Of a stretch of DNA of 40,813 nt, positions 24,650-32,012 are shown piece by piece. The DNA lies in NCBI GenBank assembly GCA_022561975.1, contig JADFQD010000016.1, positions 1 to 40,813 on the forward strand, in the 5' to 3' direction. The notes beneath the pieces are model-generated. The model was not told the origin of the DNA and did no database searches. It saw nothing but the letters and a program-made list of their open reading frames with translations. The position numbers and the translations under genes are program-made. Within the stretch, counting starts at the first letter, position 1. Each line of letters starts with the position of its first letter. Origin of the DNA: Acidobacteriota bacterium. Its GTDB lineage: Bacteria > Acidobacteriota > Thermoanaerobaculia > Multivoradales > JAHEKO01.

Positions 24650-25813
24650 GTGGTGGTAGTCGGAGCCGGACCGGCGGGCGCCTTCGCCGCCTACGAGTTG
24701 GCCCGCGCGGGAGTCGAGTCTCTGTTGATCGATCGCCAGAGGTTTCCTCGGCCCAAGGTCTGCGGCGGCTGCCTCAACGCCCGAACGCTGGCCCTGTTGG
24801 CTGCCGCGGGTCTCGGAGAGCTGCCGGCGTCACTCGGAGGTGAGCCGCTCGATCATTTCGAGCTGTGGACCGGAGGCAGAACCGTCCGGCTACCCATGCC
24901 GCGGGGCATCGCGGTGTCGCGCGCCGCCTTCGACGAAGCCCTGGTGCGCGAAGCGATCGCTGCGGGCGCAGAATTCTTACCCGGTACTCGCGCGGTGCTC
25001 GGCGCAGCCGGATCGAAGACTCGACGGGTCCGACTACCGCAGGCGAAGTGCCAGGTGGTGGCAAGGCTGGTCATCGCAGCCGACGGCCTCGGAGGCAGCT
25101 TCCTGCCCGGCGACTCGGGGCACCGATCTCGTGCGGTCTCCGAGTCCCGAATCGGAGCGGGTGCGGTGTTCGACGACATCCATAGCAGGCACAGCAGGCA
25201 CGGCACCTACCGGCCCGGCGTTATCCACATGGCGGTCGGAAGATCCGGGTACGTTGGTGTCGTACGAGTCGAGGGCGGTCGGCTGAGCGTTGCGGCGGCC
25301 CTCGATCGCAGGGCGCTCGGCGACGGCAGGACCCTGGTTGGAGCGATCACAGAACTCCTGGCGGAGGCAGGGCTGCCGGGGCTTCCGAAACCCGGGACCT
25401 GCGCTTCGCAATGGCAAGGCACGGCCGCCCTCAGCCGGCGTTCCCCGCAAGTAGCTTTCGATCGCGTCTTTCTGATCGGCGACGCCGCCGGCTATGTCGA
25501 ACCGTTCACCGGCGAGGGCATCTCCTGGGCGCTCGAGGCCGCCCGGGAGGTGAGCCCTCTGGTAGCCCGGGCAGCCCTGGCCTCCCTGGCCCCAAATACC
25601 GAGCGCCAGTGGGACGGGTCCCTCGAGCTGGGATGGCGACGACGCTACCGGAAGCGCATTGCTCGACGGCAACGCTGGTGCCGTAGCGTCTCCTGGGCCC
25701 TGCGGCGGCAGATGCTGGTCTCCTCGGCTGTTCGCCTGCTTGGCGGTGCCCCGAGTCTCGCGGCGCCTCTGATGGCCCATCTCAACGCGATGCCCGGAGA
25801 GAGAACCCCATGA
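24650..25813 (+). CDS. FAD-dependent oxidoreductase (geranylgeranyl-reductase-like)
   Basis: A 387-residue flavoprotein. The start GTG 24650 sits six bases after AGGGAG and leads directly into the dinucleotide-binding motif VVVGAGPAGAFAAYELARAG. RFPRPKVCGGCLN is the substrate-side motif seen in geranylgeranyl-reductase-like enzymes. RVFLIGDAAGYVEPFTGEGI is the second FAD motif with the expected GD. It probably hydroxylates, oxidises or reduces the polyketide product; the FAD enzyme SrsC does a comparable job in the Streptomyces phenolic-lipid cluster. It overlaps the next gene by ATGA. A perfect 9-nt duplication at 25184-25201 adds HSRHSR to an exposed stretch. Confidence 0.88.
   Translation: MVVVGAGPAGAFAAYELARAGVESLLIDRQRFPRPKVCGGCLNARTLALLAAAGLGELPASLGGEPLDHFELWTGGRTVRLPMPRGIAVSRAAFDEALVREAIAAGAEFLPGTRAVLGAAGSKTRRVRLPQAKCQVVARLVIAADGLGGSFLPGDSGHRSRAVSESRIGAGAVFDDIHSRHSRHGTYRPGVIHMAVGRSGYVGVVRVEGGRLSVAAALDRRALGDGRTLVGAITELLAEAGLPGLPKPGTCASQWQGTAALSRRSPQVAFDRVFLIGDAAGYVEPFTGEGISWALEAAREVSPLVARAALASLAPNTERQWDGSLELGWRRRYRKRIARRQRWCRSVSWALRRQMLVSSAVRLLGGAPSLAAPLMAHLNAMPGERTP
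25184..25201 (+). repeat. Perfect 9-bp duplication in the flavoprotein gene
   Basis: AGCAGGCAC occurs twice in tandem, in frame, encoding a repeated SRH-type triplet. It belongs to the recurring 9-nt repeat class of this window. Confidence 0.75.
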
Positions 25814-26904
25814 GTCTCGCGATCCTCGGGCTCGGCACCGCCGTCCCGGGTGCTCCGGTCTCGCAACAGCGGGCGGCGCAGGTCGCCGAGCGCCTGTTCC
25901 CGAACACCTCCGAGCGAGCGCGGGTGCTGTCGCTCCTCTACCGCTGGACTCGTGTGGCGTCTCGCCACAGCGTTCTTGCCGACGGGTCGGATGACCAGCC
26001 CGGCAGTTATCAGAACTTCTTCCCCGCCTGGAGCGAAGAAGGCGATGGCGGCCCCACGACCGACCAACGTATGCGCCTCTACGAAGAACACGCGGCGCCT
26101 CTGGCGATCGAAGCCTCTCGCTCGGCCCTCGACGAGGCCGCCATCGAGCCGGGCTCCCTCACCCATGTGGTCACGGTCTCCTGTAGCGGCTTCAGCGCGC
26201 CGGGTGTCGATATCGCGCTGATCAAGCAGCTCGGTCTCGCGTCCGACGTCGCGCGCTCACACATCGGCTTCATGGGTTGCCATGGTGCCCTCAACGGACT
26301 GCGAGTGGCTCGGTCTTTCGTCGAGGCCGACCCGGAAGCCCGTGTGCTGCTGTGCGCCGTCGAGCTGTGCACCCTCCACGCTCACTACGGCTGGGATCCC
26401 GAGCAGATCGTCGCCAACGCCATCTTCTCGGACGGCGCGGCCGCCTTGGTGGGAACCGGAGCCGCCGGCTGCCAGGCCGACACCTGGCAGGTGGTGGCCA
26501 GCGGATCCCAGATCATCGCCGACAGTGAAGAGGCCATGACCTGGCGCGTGCGCGACCACGGATTCGCGATGACGCTGTCGGCGCGCGTGCCGGACCTGAT
26601 CCGCGAACACCTCCGGCCATGGCTGGAAGCCTGGCTGGCCCGCAACAGTCTTTCGATCGCGAGTGTGGGCTCCTGGGCGATTCACCCGGGCGGTCCACGC
26701 ATCCTCGCCGCGGTCGGGAGTGCGGCCGGCCTCGATCCCGATACCCTCGCGCCGTCGTACAAGATCCTCGAGCACTACGGCAACATGTCCTCGCCCACAA
26801 TCTTGTTCCTTTTCGAGACCTTGCGCCGTGCAGGAGCGACGCGCCCGATCGTGGCTCTTGGCTTCGGACCGGGCTTAGCCATCGAGGCGGCTATTATTCG
26901 ATAG
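25810..26904 (+). CDS. Type III polyketide synthase
   Basis: A 364-residue chalcone/stilbene-synthase-type enzyme that condenses an acyl starter with malonyl-CoA units into resorcinol- or pyrone-type rings. The catalytic triad is visible: Cys in HIGFMGCHGALNGLR near residue 157, His in WAIHPGGPRIL, and Asn in ILEHYGNMSSPTILF. The end is GFGPGLAIEAA, typical of the family. It is translationally coupled to the flavoprotein by ATGA. The dedicated ACP, ketosynthase and dehydratase downstream suggest a long-chain, carrier-bound starter, giving an alkylresorcinol- or alkylquinone-like lipid. Starter and ring type are inference. Confidence 0.95.
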   Translation: MSLAILGLGTAVPGAPVSQQRAAQVAERLFPNTSERARVLSLLYRWTRVASRHSVLADGSDDQPGSYQNFFPAWSEEGDGGPTTDQRMRLYEEHAAPLAIEASRSALDEAAIEPGSLTHVVTVSCSGFSAPGVDIALIKQLGLASDVARSHIGFMGCHGALNGLRVARSFVEADPEARVLLCAVELCTLHAHYGWDPEQIVANAIFSDGAAALVGTGAAGCQADTWQVVASGSQIIADSEEAMTWRVRDHGFAMTLSARVPDLIREHLRPWLEAWLARNSLSIASVGSWAIHPGGPRILAAVGSAAGLDPDTLAPSYKILEHYGNMSSPTILFLFETLRRAGATRPIVALGFGPGLAIEAAIIR

Positions 26905-26937
26905 TTGGCGGTAGTAGCCGGTAATAGGCGATAGCCG
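26895..26937 (+). repeat. Degenerate 9-nt tandem repeat at the polyketide synthase stop
   Basis: Drifted 9-nt units resembling TAGCCGGTA and ATAGGCGAT run from the last codons of the synthase gene, across its TAG stop, into the 70-bp spacer before the ACP gene. Confidence 0.5.
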
Positions 26938-26974
26938 GGATAGTTCATTTTTCAGCCGCAGGCCAGAGAGACCC

Positions 26975-27226
26975 ATGGCAGAGACAGCATCGATCAGCGA
27001 GAGAGTCATTCAACGTCTTATCGAGGCGTCCGATCTCGAAGTCGAGCCCGGCGATGTGAGCCCGGCGACTTCGCTGCGCGACGATTTGGAGATCGGCTCG
27101 CTCCAAGCACTCACCCTGATCATGGACCTCGAGGAAGACTTCGAAATAACCGTCGAGGACGACGAGTTCGAGCAGCTCCGGACGGTCGGCGACGTCATCG
27201 GGCTGCTGGAAGCCAAGCAGCAGTGA
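26975..27226 (+). CDS. Acyl carrier protein
   Basis: An 83-residue acidic carrier protein. The phosphopantetheine Ser is in LEIGSLQALTLIMDLEEDF; the usual DSL is replaced by GSL, as in some specialised carriers. Helix I and helix IV boundaries fit the ACP fold. It overlaps the ketosynthase gene by GTGA, so the two are translationally coupled. It is probably the dedicated carrier of the polyketide operon rather than the housekeeping ACP, which usually lies next to fabF or fabG. No phosphopantetheinyl transferase is present here. Confidence 0.9.
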   Translation: MAETASISERVIQRLIEASDLEVEPGDVSPATSLRDDLEIGSLQALTLIMDLEEDFEITVEDDEFEQLRTVGDVIGLLEAKQQ

Positions 27227-28470
27227 AGCGGCGCGTCGTGGTCACCGGAGTCGGGATGATCTCGCCTCTGGGCAACGACTATGCGAGCGTGGCCGCTTCG
27301 CTTCGCCAGGGCCGCAGCGGTGTGCGGGCGATGCCCGAGTGGCGCGAGCATGGCCTCAAGAGCCTGGTTGCCGGAGCTCTGGTCGATATCGAGGGCAAGA
27401 GACAGGCGGCCAGGCTGCCGAAGAAGATCCTGCCCGGAATGTCTGATGGCGCCCTTTTCTGCGCTCTGGCGGCACAGGATGCGGTGGCCGATGCCGGACT
27501 CGGCGACCGCGAGCTTCAGAATTCACGCTGCGCCTGCATCATCGGCAGCGCCGTGGGCAGTGTCGACGCCATTCGCAAGGCCGCCGAGCTTTACTTCTCC
27601 GGCCGAATTCGGCGCATGGATCCCTACACGCTGCTTCGCGGCATGTCGAGTTCGACCAGTGCGACCGTTGCCAACCTCTTTCGGGTCCGAGGACCCAGCT
27701 ATTCCATCAGCTCCGCCTGCGCCACCTCAGCTCACAACATCGGACACGCCGGGGATCTGATCCGCTCCGGAGTGGTGGACCGCGCGATCGCGGGCGGCGG
27801 CGAAGACTTGAGCGAGGTCATTACCGCCTCGTTCCAGTCTTTGCGATTGGCGCTCTCCACGCGCTTCAACGACCGGCCGACGCAAGCCTCTCGGCCCTTC
27901 GACACCCAGCGCGACGGCTTCGTCATCAGCGGTGGAGCCGGCATCGTGATCCTCGAGGAACTCGAAGCGGCGCGAAGCCGCGGCGCCAACATCCGGGGCG
28001 AGCTCGCGGGCTACGCGGCGACCTCGGACGGCCACGACCTGGTGCTGCCGGAGCCCACCGGCGAACAGGCAGCCGCGTGCATCCAACTCGCACTGAGCCG
28101 CAGCGCCCTCGACCCGAGTACGGTCGATTACGTCAATTGCCACGCGACCTCGACGGCCTATGGCGACGCCGCCGAAGCCCGGGCTCTCGAGCAGGTATTC
28201 GGCCCGAAACCGCCACCGTTCTCTTCGACCAAGTCGATGACCGGCCACGGACTGGGAGCCGCCGGCGGGCTCGAATTGATCTACTGTCTCGCGATGATCG
28301 AGCACGGGTTCATCGCTCCGTCGATCAACGTCGAAACCCCCGATCCCGCGGTCGAGGGGCTACCCTTGGTCACCGAGACGCGGGACGCCACTCTCGATAC
28401 CGTGGTTTCCAACAACTTCGGATTCGGTGGAACCAACGCGTCTCTCGTGCTCAGGCGATTCGATGGCTGA
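27223..28470 (+). CDS. Beta-ketoacyl-ACP synthase, FabB/FabF type
   Basis: A 415-residue condensing enzyme that elongates acyl-ACP with malonyl-ACP. The active-site Cys is in YSISSACATSAHNIGHAG, the first His in NCHATSTAYGDAAE and the second in STKSMTGHGLGAAGG; NNFGFGGTNASL closes the fold. The Cys region is closest to FabB. Start GTG 27223 overlaps the ACP stop. The gene overlaps the dehydratase by 8 nt. It probably builds or modifies the acyl starter for the type III synthase, since ketoreductase and enoyl reductase activities would be borrowed from central fatty-acid synthesis. Confidence 0.95.
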   Translation: MKRRVVVTGVGMISPLGNDYASVAASLRQGRSGVRAMPEWREHGLKSLVAGALVDIEGKRQAARLPKKILPGMSDGALFCALAAQDAVADAGLGDRELQNSRCACIIGSAVGSVDAIRKAAELYFSGRIRRMDPYTLLRGMSSSTSATVANLFRVRGPSYSISSACATSAHNIGHAGDLIRSGVVDRAIAGGGEDLSEVITASFQSLRLALSTRFNDRPTQASRPFDTQRDGFVISGGAGIVILEELEAARSRGANIRGELAGYAATSDGHDLVLPEPTGEQAAACIQLALSRSALDPSTVDYVNCHATSTAYGDAAEARALEQVFGPKPPPFSSTKSMTGHGLGAAGGLELIYCLAMIEHGFIAPSINVETPDPAVEGLPLVTETRDATLDTVVSNNFGFGGTNASLVLRRFDG

Positions 28471-28981
28471 CGATAGATCCCGGATCGATGCTCTGCGACA
28501 GGGCGACGGGAGCCTCGACCGTGCCGCGATACGAGAGATTCTGCCCTACGGCGACGACTTCCTGTTTGTCGATCGGGTCGCGCGACTGACCTCCGAGGAA
28601 ATCGAGGCCAGTTTCCTGATCCCCGCGCAATCCTCGTATCTTCGGGCGCACTTCGTCGATCTTCCGGTCATGCCGGGTGTGCTGATCGGCGAGGGGCTCG
28701 CACAGGCGGGCAGTCTGATCGTGCGTTATGGCCTCCCGGCCGGGGAGGAAAAGCACGTCCTAGGGCTGGAAATCGAGCGTGCCAGATTCCCCTCTCCTGC
28801 GCAGCCGGCGGAGACTTTGACCTACCGCGTGCGCTTGGTTACTTCGAGTCGCCGCGTGGCACGCCTAGAGGGTGACGTCCGGGTCGGAGACCGCCGAGTC
28901 TGCCAGGCGCAGCTCGTGGTCGCGATCGTCGACGGCCGGGCGTTTCGCAAGCGACTCGAGGAGCTGCGAAGGGAGGGGTAG
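28463..28981 (+). CDS. FabZ/FabA-like 3-hydroxyacyl-ACP dehydratase
   Basis: A 172-residue hot-dog-fold dehydratase. The FabZ-type signature is LRAHFVDLPVMPGVLIGEGLAQAG, holding the catalytic His and Glu; read as LRAHFVD then PVMPGVLIGEGLAQ. ILPYGDDFLFVDRV is the matching N-terminal strand. ATG 28463 is chosen because it overlaps the ketosynthase stop and removes an unconserved extension. It would dehydrate beta-hydroxyacyl-ACP made after ketosynthase action. It is the last gene of the operon, with a 12-bp gap before the convergent phosphatase stop and no visible terminator. Confidence 0.9.
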   Translation: MADDRSRIDALRQGDGSLDRAAIREILPYGDDFLFVDRVARLTSEEIEASFLIPAQSSYLRAHFVDLPVMPGVLIGEGLAQAGSLIVRYGLPAGEEKHVLGLEIERARFPSPAQPAETLTYRVRLVTSSRRVARLEGDVRVGDRRVCQAQLVVAIVDGRAFRKRLEELRREG

Positions 28982-28992
28982 GGGAAAGGCTG

Positions 28993-30558
28993 CTAGGCCC
29001 GTCGAAGCAGCACCACGGTCTGGTCGTCGCCACGGGCGCCCACGGCCGCGAACTCGGTCATCTGCCTGCGAATAGAATCCGCGGTCTCCGAAAGGGGGCG
29101 ATCTTGGCGCTCCGCTAGCGCATCGGCCAGTCGCTCGATACCGAATTCCTCATCATCCGCTGACAGGCACTCGGTGATGCCGTCGCTGTAGAGGCACAAA
29201 AGGTCGCCGCTCTCGAGCTCTAGTTCCTCGAAGCTGTAGGTCGCGCCTTCGAACAATCCAATCGGTAGGCCCGAGGCTCCCAGCTTTCGAGTCGGCTCTC
29301 CGGCGCGCAGCCAAAGCGACGGATTGTGCCCGGCGCTCAAGTAGCGGCAACAACCGTTCTTGACATCGAGTTCGACGGCGGCGAGCGTGATGAAGGTATT
29401 CGAAGCCGAGGAGGCAAAAATGTGCGTATTGAGAGCCGATAGCAGCCTCTCGCCGCGCAGACCCTGATTCAACAGCAGGTGCAACGCCGAATCCAGACTC
29501 GAAACCAGGAGCGCAGCCGGCATGCCCTTGCCGGTAACGTCGGCGAGCACCAGGAAATAGCCCCCGTCCTCGAGCCGAATATAGTTGAAGTAGTCACCTC
29601 CCACGATCCGCGCCGACCGGCTCCATCCGGTCAGCTCGAAGCCGTGAATCTCGGGAGTCGTCTCCGGCAAAAGCCGCTTCTGAATGTCCGCGGCCAACTC
29701 GCTCTCTCGCTCCAGGCGTTCCTTCTCCAGGGCCTGGCGATGCAGGTACGCGTTCTCGAGAGCGATGGCGGCCTGGTTGGCAAAAAGCTCGAGCGTGCGC
29801 CGATCGGGGGCTCTGAACGGCCCAACGCCCTCCCGGCTCTCCTTGTCGCCGACCACGAGCAGGCCATTGAGCTTGCTCTCAACACCGATCGGCACGGCTA
29901 GAAGGTACTCGCTTCCCGGCAGAACATCGACCTTCGCCGACGGCCGATCGGCCAGCAGACCCTCGAGTTCCCGGGTAGACACCTTGGCCGCGGCTTCGCC
30001 GCCGAAGGTTTGCGCGAGCTCGAACTCTTCACCGCGCCTTCGAAAGAAGGCTCCGCGGCGAGCGTCGAGCAGGGAAACGGCACGCAGCAGAATCTCCTCC
30101 GAAAGCTCTTCCAAATTAAGCGTCGCGGCAATCGCGAGCCCGACGTCGTAGAGCGCCTCGCGCTCGACACCGCGGTAGTTGACTTCGAACTGGCGACGCT
30201 TGACGTCCTCGGACTGCCTGAAGGCTCTGACCGCGATACCGAGCGCCGTCAAACGCGGTTCGTCGAGCCTGGTAGACGCGCCGGCCGGGACGCCCTCGAA
30301 ACTGACCACCCCCCCTCGGACCGGAACCGTCAAGGTCTCTCCCTCGCCGGAAGCGCCGGTCCCCGAGCGCACGATCAACTGGGGAAACGGACCGCCGTTT
30401 TCCTTCAGAAGCAACTTGGCCACGGGCGCTTCCAGCTCGCTGGCCAGGATCCCGAGGAGGTCTCTGAGGACCGCTCGCGCGGCCGTCTTGCCCCGAACGG
30501 TGTCGACCAGATCGGCCCAGGCGTTGGCGCACGAGGCCGTCGAAACCGAGCGCGGCAT
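28993..30558 (-). CDS. GAF-SpoIIE (RsbU-like) serine phosphatase
   Basis: A 521-residue PP2C-type phosphatase. After an N-terminal domain, a GAF domain spans about residues 150-285 (LAIAATLNLEELSEEILLRA to LFANQAAIALENAYL). A coiled linker leads into a SpoIIE domain from about residue 300. Metal motifs are RIVGGDYFNYI, LADVTGKGMPAAL, LCLYSDGITE and GDDQTVVLL. Such proteins dephosphorylate STAS anti-anti-sigma proteins in response to a signal bound by GAF. The STAS and kinase partners are upstream on the same strand, with a 184-bp palindromic element between. It is convergent with the polyketide operon. The regulated sigma factor is not obvious. Confidence 0.93.
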   Translation of the reverse strand: MPRSVSTASCANAWADLVDTVRGKTAARAVLRDLLGILASELEAPVAKLLLKENGGPFPQLIVRSGTGASGEGETLTVPVRGGVVSFEGVPAGASTRLDEPRLTALGIAVRAFRQSEDVKRRQFEVNYRGVEREALYDVGLAIAATLNLEELSEEILLRAVSLLDARRGAFFRRRGEEFELAQTFGGEAAAKVSTRELEGLLADRPSAKVDVLPGSEYLLAVPIGVESKLNGLLVVGDKESREGVGPFRAPDRRTLELFANQAAIALENAYLHRQALEKERLERESELAADIQKRLLPETTPEIHGFELTGWSRSARIVGGDYFNYIRLEDGGYFLVLADVTGKGMPAALLVSSLDSALHLLLNQGLRGERLLSALNTHIFASSASNTFITLAAVELDVKNGCCRYLSAGHNPSLWLRAGEPTRKLGASGLPIGLFEGATYSFEELELESGDLLCLYSDGITECLSADDEEFGIERLADALAERQDRPLSETADSIRRQMTEFAAVGARGDDQTVVLLRRA

Positions 30559-30561
30559 TGC

Positions 30562-30745
30562 CTAGCCTGACCTTCTCACCAGGTTTCGTTGCGAGACGCA
30601 GCAAATGTCTGGAGATACAAGGCTTGCGACCGGGGCTGCCGCAGGCGTACTCGAAGTACGCCGAGGAAGCCGACGGGAGCGTAACGCAGTAGATTCAGGC
30701 ATTTGCGGCGTCACAGTAGAAGGCTGGTGCGAAGGCCAGGCTTAG
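30562..30745. mobile_element. 184-bp palindromic MITE-like element (family B)
   Basis: Ends are CTAGCCTGACCTTCTCACC and, reverse-complemented, CTAAGCCTGGCCTTCGCACC. It shares the CTAGCCTG terminus and almost the length of the family A elements. A central hairpin GGCGTACT-CGA-AGTACGCC lies at 30644-30662, followed by CGAGGA just as in family A. It fills the spacer between the STAS and phosphatase genes and contains the STAS stop codon. Confidence 0.8.
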
Positions 30746-31092
30746 CCCGTCATGCCCGCAACGCCGCTGGCTTCGTCGTCATAGATGTCGGCGTACTGAG
30801 CGAGTCCCATAATGTGAAACGTCTTTGCGATGGTCTTGGTCAAGCAGCAGAAACCGAGCTTGCCCTCGATCTCGAGGATCCGCTCGATGATCTCGATGAG
30901 GATCGAGATTCCGATCGAGTTCACGATTTTCGTGCCCTCGAGGTTGAGAAGGAGCTTCTTCTCGCCCCCGTCGAGGACCCGGTAAGCGACCTTGGCAATC
31001 TCCTCGCCGCCCTGATTGTTGATGTAGCCCTCCGTGTAAATCACCGAGAGTCCGCCGCGTTTCTTGAGGGTCACTTTCAAAGTTTCTGTCAT
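30742..31092 (-). CDS. STAS-domain anti-anti-sigma factor
   Basis: A 116-residue STAS protein. The core NLEGTKIVNSIGISILIEI carries the Ser that a partner kinase would phosphorylate (SIGIS). The rest follows the SpoIIAA/RsbV fold, with a short acidic C-terminus. ATG 31092 overlaps the stop of the kinase gene in ATGA. Unphosphorylated, it would bind the kinase and free its sigma factor or other client. The stop codon TAA is within the terminal inverted repeat of the family B element, suggesting that the insertion trimmed or replaced the original 3' end. Confidence 0.9.
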   Translation of the reverse strand: MTETLKVTLKKRGGLSVIYTEGYINNQGGEEIAKVAYRVLDGGEKKLLLNLEGTKIVNSIGISILIEIIERILEIEGKLGFCCLTKTIAKTFHIMGLAQYADIYDDEASGVAGMTG

Positions 31093-31541
31093 TTTCCTCT
31101 CCCGGCCCGGCGGTACTTCACCATGGTGATAGTAGTACCTTCGGCATCGGACTCGATATCGACTTCGTCCATCAGTCCGCGAATAATCTTCAGGCCCCAG
31201 CCTCGCTTGCGCTCGGCTTTGAGCTTTTCCTCGATCTTGGGCTCCTCGACCTCGGAGGTCTTGAAACCTCTACCGTTGTCGCGGACGGTGATCTCCAGTT
31301 TCTCGTGCTGCTCGTCGCCGGTGATGGCGAAGGTCAGATACACGCGGCTGTCCTCGGCGTGACTGTGCTCGAACGAATTGATACAAGCTTCCACCACAGC
31401 CATTCGAACCTCGTCGGTCTGGTCCGCGCCCAGGCCCATGTGCTCGGCCATCGCGGTCGCCGTCTTGCTGGCGGTTATTTCCATGTCCGCCACCATCGGC
31501 AGCGTCAGTGTGACCTCCCTCAGCAGGGCGTGGTTAGCCAT
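31089..31541 (-). CDS. RsbW-like anti-sigma kinase (HATPase_c_2)
   Basis: A 150-residue ATP-binding protein of the SpoIIAB/RsbW group. The N box is MAVVEACINSFEHSHA, the G1 box VRDNGRGFK and the G2 box KRGWGLKIIRGLMDEV. It would phosphorylate the STAS partner and sequester a sigma factor or another client. Start ATG 31541 is clear. It is the first gene of the partner-switching operon, with STAS coupled by a 4-nt overlap. The nearest upstream gene on this strand is the 52-residue membrane protein 50 bp away. Confidence 0.92.
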   Translation of the reverse strand: MANHALLREVTLTLPMVADMEITASKTATAMAEHMGLGADQTDEVRMAVVEACINSFEHSHAEDSRVYLTFAITGDEQHEKLEITVRDNGRGFKTSEVEEPKIEEKLKAERKRGWGLKIIRGLMDEVDIESDAEGTTITMVKYRRAGRGK

Positions 31542-31591
31542 CCCTAGACGAACCTCAAGCGCACGACTCTACCCGATGTCTCAGGACCGGG

Positions 31592-31750
31592 CTAGAACGC
31601 CAAATAGAGTTCGAGCAGGTAGATGCCGAAGGGCTGGACAAAATCGTTGGCCATGAGCCACACGAAGGTGACCAAGATTCCAAACGAAATCGCCGCGTCT
31701 GTCGAAAATGGCGAGACAGCCGGCACGGCTTTGCGAAACGCTTCGAGCAT
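31592..31750 (-). CDS. 52-residue membrane protein under a sigma-54-type promoter
   Basis: A short gene starting at ATG 31750 with a near-perfect ribosome-binding site (AGGAGGT) 5 bases upstream. The product has a short basic/hydrophilic head, then two hydrophobic stretches, AAISFGILVTFVWLMAN and FGIYLLELYLAF, so it is probably a small inner-membrane protein. Family not recognised. A sigma-54 -24/-12 promoter lies 30 bp upstream of the start, and the neighbouring upstream gene encodes a sigma-54 activator, so it is likely the activator's local target. It could be a small regulator, a stress peptide or a subunit of a membrane complex. Confidence 0.7.
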   Translation of the reverse strand: MLEAFRKAVPAVSPFSTDAAISFGILVTFVWLMANDFVQPFGIYLLELYLAF

Positions 31751-31779
31751 ACGAACCTCCTTGGAACGCGACACACTAC

Positions 31780-31796
31780 AGCAACGGCCCTGCCAA
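31780..31796 (-). promoter_or_regulatory. Sigma-54 (-24/-12) promoter
   Basis: On the minus strand the sequence is TTGGCAGGGCCGTTGCT. It matches the sigma-54 consensus TGGCAC-N5-TTGCW except for G instead of C at the sixth base, with exact spacing between the GG and GC elements. The start site would be near 31768, about 18 nt before the small membrane protein's ATG 31750. Confidence 0.7.
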
Positions 31797-31894
31797 GACC
31801 GTCAGATTGGTCGCGTGCCTTCCCTAAGACGCTCAGAATCAACACTTAGGAGGTTGACTCGACTGGTAGCGCTCGGAGAACTCTGAACTGATGC

Positions 31895-32008
31895 GCGGCA
31901 TTACGCCGCATACTCCCCACGATTCACCCGGAGCCCCGGTTGATAAAGCCCCATTCTGACGTTTAAAAACCCCATTACGCAATACTGTCGCATACGCGGC
32001 ATTTTGAC
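31895..32008. promoter_or_regulatory. Four repeated motifs, putative enhancer sites
   Basis: Four related sites with a CATT core: GCGGCATTACGCCGC (31895-31909, itself an inverted repeat), CCCCATTCTGAC (31949-31960), CCCCATTACGC (31970-31980) and GCGGCATTTTGAC (31996-32008). They lie about 100-215 bp upstream of the sigma-54 promoter, the usual place for activator binding. The 216 bp of 31797-32012 hold no gene. Confidence 0.55.
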
Positions 32009-32012
32009 GCGC

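Noticed and set aside
30562-30745. Region between phosphatase and STAS genes as a riboswitch or structured leader
   Set aside because: Its terminal inverted repeats and its shared ends with the 183-bp elements are better explained by an inserted palindromic element.
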